From NCBI RefSeq assembly GCF_000283155.1, contig NW_004454175.1, forward strand, positions 6,584,099-6,648,098: a stretch of DNA of 64,000 nucleotides, given 5' to 3'. The translations under genes were made by a program, and so were the position numbers. How positions within the stretch are numbered: the first letter of the stretch is position 1; the number at the start of each line of letters is the position of its first letter. The notes under the pieces were generated by a model, which was not told where the DNA came from, did no database searches, and saw only the letters and a list, made by a program, of their open reading frames with translations. This DNA comes from Ceratotherium simum simum (taxonomy: Eukaryota > Chordata > Mammalia > Perissodactyla > Rhinocerotidae). Shown here piece after piece: positions 60,546 to 64,000 of the stretch.

Positions 60546-60893
60546 TGCGTTAGTCAGTTCAGGCTGCTTTAACAAAAATACCACTGACTGGGTGGTTTAA
60601 ACAACAAACATTCATTTCTCACCTGGAGGTTGGGAAATCCAGGATCCAGGTGCCAGCAGATTTGGTGTCTGGTAAGAATCACTTTCTGGTTCAAAGAAGG
60701 CTGTCTTCTCGCTCTGTCTTTCCATGGTGGAAGGGCTAGAGATTCCCTGCGGCCTCTTTTTATAAGGTCACTTATCCCATTCATGCGAGTTTCTCCCTCA
60801 TAACCTAATTACCTCCTCCTAATACTATCACGTTGGGAGTCAGGATTTCAACATACAAATTTGGGGGAGACATAAACATTCATACCATACCAT
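60546..60893 (-). mobile_element. MaLR (MLT1/MST-type) LTR, antisense, near full length
   Basis: The plus strand shows gttagtcagttcaggctgct, actgactgggtggtttaaac, ttcatttctcacctggaggt, tccaggtgccagcagatttg, then cataacctaattacctcctc and ggggagacataaacattcat-acca. This is the complete antisense order of a MaLR LTR. The minus frame 60569-60784 is within it. It is the same group as 4570-4840. Confidence 0.82.
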
Positions 60894-63800
60894 CCTTTAT
60901 GACTAAAGATCCATGCCTTCCTTAATTTCACAAAATTTCTATTCTATTACATTTTTGAATATTTTTATTTCTTTTTTTCTGTTTTCTCCATCAGGCACAC
61001 CATTTATACTTCTGAGTTGAGTCCCCATTATTATCTCCATAACTGGCATCTTCTCACTACTTGCTCTCTTTCTTTGTCCAGGTTTTTTTTTTTTAATCAT
61101 TAGTATTGTTTTAGCATGTTTTCCCTCCATGTTTGGTTTTCTGCAGTGTGGATTCTGTTCTTTTCTCTTTCTAAAGCATTGAATTTACAATTCTTTAATG
61201 CCTTGGAGAAAATTATTTTTTCAAGTGTGTGTTTCGATCGTCTTTTGCATGCCACATTTTCTTTTTACGTTGTGGTTACAGAATTTTTTCATAGATAACA
61301 TACTGATTTTTTCTTTTTTCTCTTAGTTATTATTTTTAGCAGTTTCGGTTCTACATGAGTTTCCTACTTGTGCCAAAAGAGTGTGAGTGGAAACTCTTTG
61401 ACTCTACCACATCTTTTCTGCTCTTTTATAAATTTTCCCCTTAAAATTGAAGCTGAAAATTCGAATTTAGAATTTCTGTATCCTCTGTTATGACTTTGGA
61501 TGCCTGAAGAGAGTAAGGTGGAATCTGGGGACATGAGTGCCCTTAGTTTTGGAACTTTGTCCTGTGTTCTTTTCCTCTAAATCTCTTTAAACCCTTAGTT
61601 CTTCTAAACTAGCAGAATATTTTATTCTGTGATGGGAATAGGGGAACCTTTTGGGGTTTTGGCCTATTACTATGCTTTGCCTCAAGCAATGCAAATTAAC
61701 AAGAACCCACAGAACTTTCCTTTAGTAAGTCAATGCATTTTTTTTTAGATGACAGTGGTCTTTTGTGATTACAAAGCTGGCTTCAGAATATTGTTTCATT
61801 TCTCTTTTTTTCTCCTTTTATAAGCTCTATTTTCAGCATGTGCTTAGATGTTAGGAAGCTAAGTCAGTGAAAATGCCACTGGCTGTACCATTTCTACTTC
61901 AGTCCTGGCTGTTGTTCTTATTTGACCTTAGAGAAAGACCCCACAGATATAGTATTGTCTAAAGTTGTCTTGTCTTCAGAACACACAAGTTGTGCACTGC
62001 TACTGTTAGGTCAGTTTGAGGTCTTCTCTTGCAGCCTATGAGTCTGAATGCACTGATAATAAAACAGTTTAAGCTTAGCTTGTGTTGCATATCAGTATTT
62101 GGTTTGTATCATCTGTCTTAAAAGTCACAGTGTTTTCTGTTTCATTTCTCCTTACAAAGGAAAAACTACATTACGATATAATCTGATAATCTTTTTTTGT
62201 TTAAATATTTTACTGAAATATTGAATATTTACTGAAAAAGGAGGTTACATGCATCTGTAAAAAAGAAATATGTCATCTATAATGGGGAAAAAGATATAAC
62301 AATCTTGGTATATTAGATGCCAGTATAAATGGAGCAGTGTGTACATTATTTGGAAGGAGAAAAAAGTATGATTCAGTAACTTCTCTACCAGGCAAGTTAT
62401 CATTCATAGAGTAACATTCATGAGTCAAGACAATAAAAAGATACTTAAACATACAAGAATTCCTGAAATATACAACTCAAGCATGTTTTTTAAAGGGCTG
62501 TATCTTATATTCCAGACAATTGAAAGAGGAACCAAAATAAAGACTTCATATGGGGAAGTTATGAAAGGATAGGGAAAAAATACCTGTTTTGCAAGAAAGA
62601 GGGAGGAAGAAAGAGAGGCAGGAAGAGAGATGGAGAGAGAGAGAAGAAAACTAATTGAATTGTTACTTTTAAAATAGTTTGCTATCATTAAACTTTAAAT
62701 GAAATTTGTCTGGCAAAGGGAAGATAACCCCTAAAGTTCTTTGTTCAGGCCAGAAAGGACAACAAGAACTGCTTAAACAAGGAACATTTACCTGCTGAAG
62801 GGCTGCTAAAACTTGTTCTAGGATCACAGTAGGAAAAAAAAAATCTTCCTGACAAGTTAATTTAGTCCCTATAGTATCTGGTTATGGAATTATAACATTC
62901 AATTCATAAAATATGCCCCCCGCAGCAAATGACTATTTTTATATCTTACAGTAAATAGAAAAGAGCAAGGAAATGTGATGTCGCCTGATACCGTGCTGGC
63001 TTTACGCTTGTATGAAGTCCCCACTTGCCTTCTTTGGCAGCTGTATTTCTTGCATGAAAGACGTTACTCCTGTCAGCTTAACTCAGTTTTTTCCATCCCT
63101 CCTTGAAGTGTTAGTGGTACAGATCAGCGGAAAAGAGGACAGACTAGAAAGTTCTCAAGTGTGAAATTGAACTCGTAGCCACACACTGAAAATACTCTCT
63201 TTGTGGCTCAGCAAACGTTCCCTTTACTCGGTTTATTTGTGGGTGCCACAGTAGTTCTTCTTGATTATACCTAGCCCCAGCTGTGGAAGTAATAGAACTG
63301 TCTCATGAATCCATTAGTACAGGGAGACTGCTGTACTATAGAAAAAGCACCTGACCTTCAGCACGTTCATCTCATCTGTGCCTTAAATTATACAACTTCA
63401 ACCATCCTTATTGCCGATTATCTTGATTTCTAAGAACTTTTAGAAGTTCGGCATCAGAACTAATGAACTGAAATTTCGTTACTATCTCTTCCCTCCCCCC
63501 CCCAAGACTAATTTTCCCATAGAATGGCATAAGAGCAGCTTTTGAAAGGAAATCTTTTCATTTACAAAGAGTTTTTTGGTGCGTTTGTACATCAATTTTT
63601 AATCCATTTTTCCCAATACTATTTCTCTCCTGCAATGGCTGATTTTCAATATTCCAAACTATGACCTTTGTCTTTAATATGGTGTTTCTAAGGTGAAACA
63701 AACTATCTTGGATAGGCAAATCATCTGAGAAGGCGCCTAGCACAGTTTTTGGTACATGGTTTATTAGTTTCTTTATTTTTAGAGATGTTTTTCAACTTAA

Positions 63801-64000
63801 AATATTTTCTCTTCTTTTTGACTAATATTGTGTTTTATGCAGCTACCATTCCTCTTTAAAATAGATTGCTCAACACCAACAACTCGCAAACCCAATAGAG
63901 ATAGAGCATTTCACCTATCAAAAAAGAGAGTTCTGTTTAAAGGAGATTTACAATCGGACAAAGAGAGCTTAACTATTTTCCAAGCAGTCATAATTTTCAA
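60894..64000. other. Unassigned, about 3.1 kb to the window end
   Basis: No gene or confident repeat. A purine-rich (GA/GGAA)n patch lies at 62595-62648 and gives the Ser/Leu-rich minus frame 62425-62688. A C-run lies at 63495-63503. The frames 60939-61130, 61116-61298 and 63558-63743 are unsupported. Confidence 0.45.

Overview
This is gene-poor, AT-rich mammalian nuclear DNA. The lineage call rests on tRNA-derived SINEs of the equine repetitive element (ERE) type. Their heads read ggccggcccc..ggttaag, they carry Pol III A and B boxes, and their tails contain the gaggaagatt-ggcaaca-gatgttagct module. I count eight copies. ERE SINEs are characteristic of perissodactyls (horse, rhinoceros, tapir). 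The rest of the repeat content is ordinary eutherian: L1M, L2, MIR, MaLR-type and other old LTRs, Tigger1 and hAT. CpG is depleted and I see no CpG island.

I found no intact protein-coding gene and no exon I could defend. Two broken protein-derived sequences stand out: an EIF1 (eIF1/SUI1) retropseudogene at about 3.07-3.64 kb, and a decayed ZBED5/SCAND3/ZMYM6-type hAT-transposase-like sequence on the minus strand at about 8.56-9.9 kb. The remaining short open frames are chance frames, LINE fragments or SINE read-through.

Layout. 0-3 kb: unassigned. 3-5 kb: EIF1 retrocopy, a young ERE1 and a MaLR LTR fragment. 5.1-7.7 kb: two L1M pieces in opposite orientation, with a Tigger1 MITE nested inside. 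8.1-9.9 kb: ERE and the hAT-like pseudogene. 10-19.7 kb: L2 copies (one split by an LTR-like element), a 69-nt polypyrimidine tract, MIRs and an LTR. 20-29.5 kb: mostly unassigned AT-rich DNA with scattered MIR and L2. 29.5-35.7 kb: a long L1M with a recognisable but destroyed ORF2, carrying a young ERE1, followed by an older L1M 3' end. 35.7-49 kb: unassigned DNA with ERE, L2, MIR and an L1 3' end. 49-54.6 kb: LTR composite, two ERE copies (one tailed by a (CA/TG)n microsatellite) and an inverted L2 pair. 54.6-64 kb: unassigned DNA with MIR, L2, a 32-nt Z-DNA-type tract abutting a hAT MITE, and a MaLR LTR.

No genes act together here. The content is a layered record of insertions: L2/MIR oldest, then L1M, LTR, Tigger and hAT, then ERE. 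I did not find a previously undescribed system. The repeat family names are my recognition from memory and were not searched. Boundaries without stated target-site duplications are approximate.
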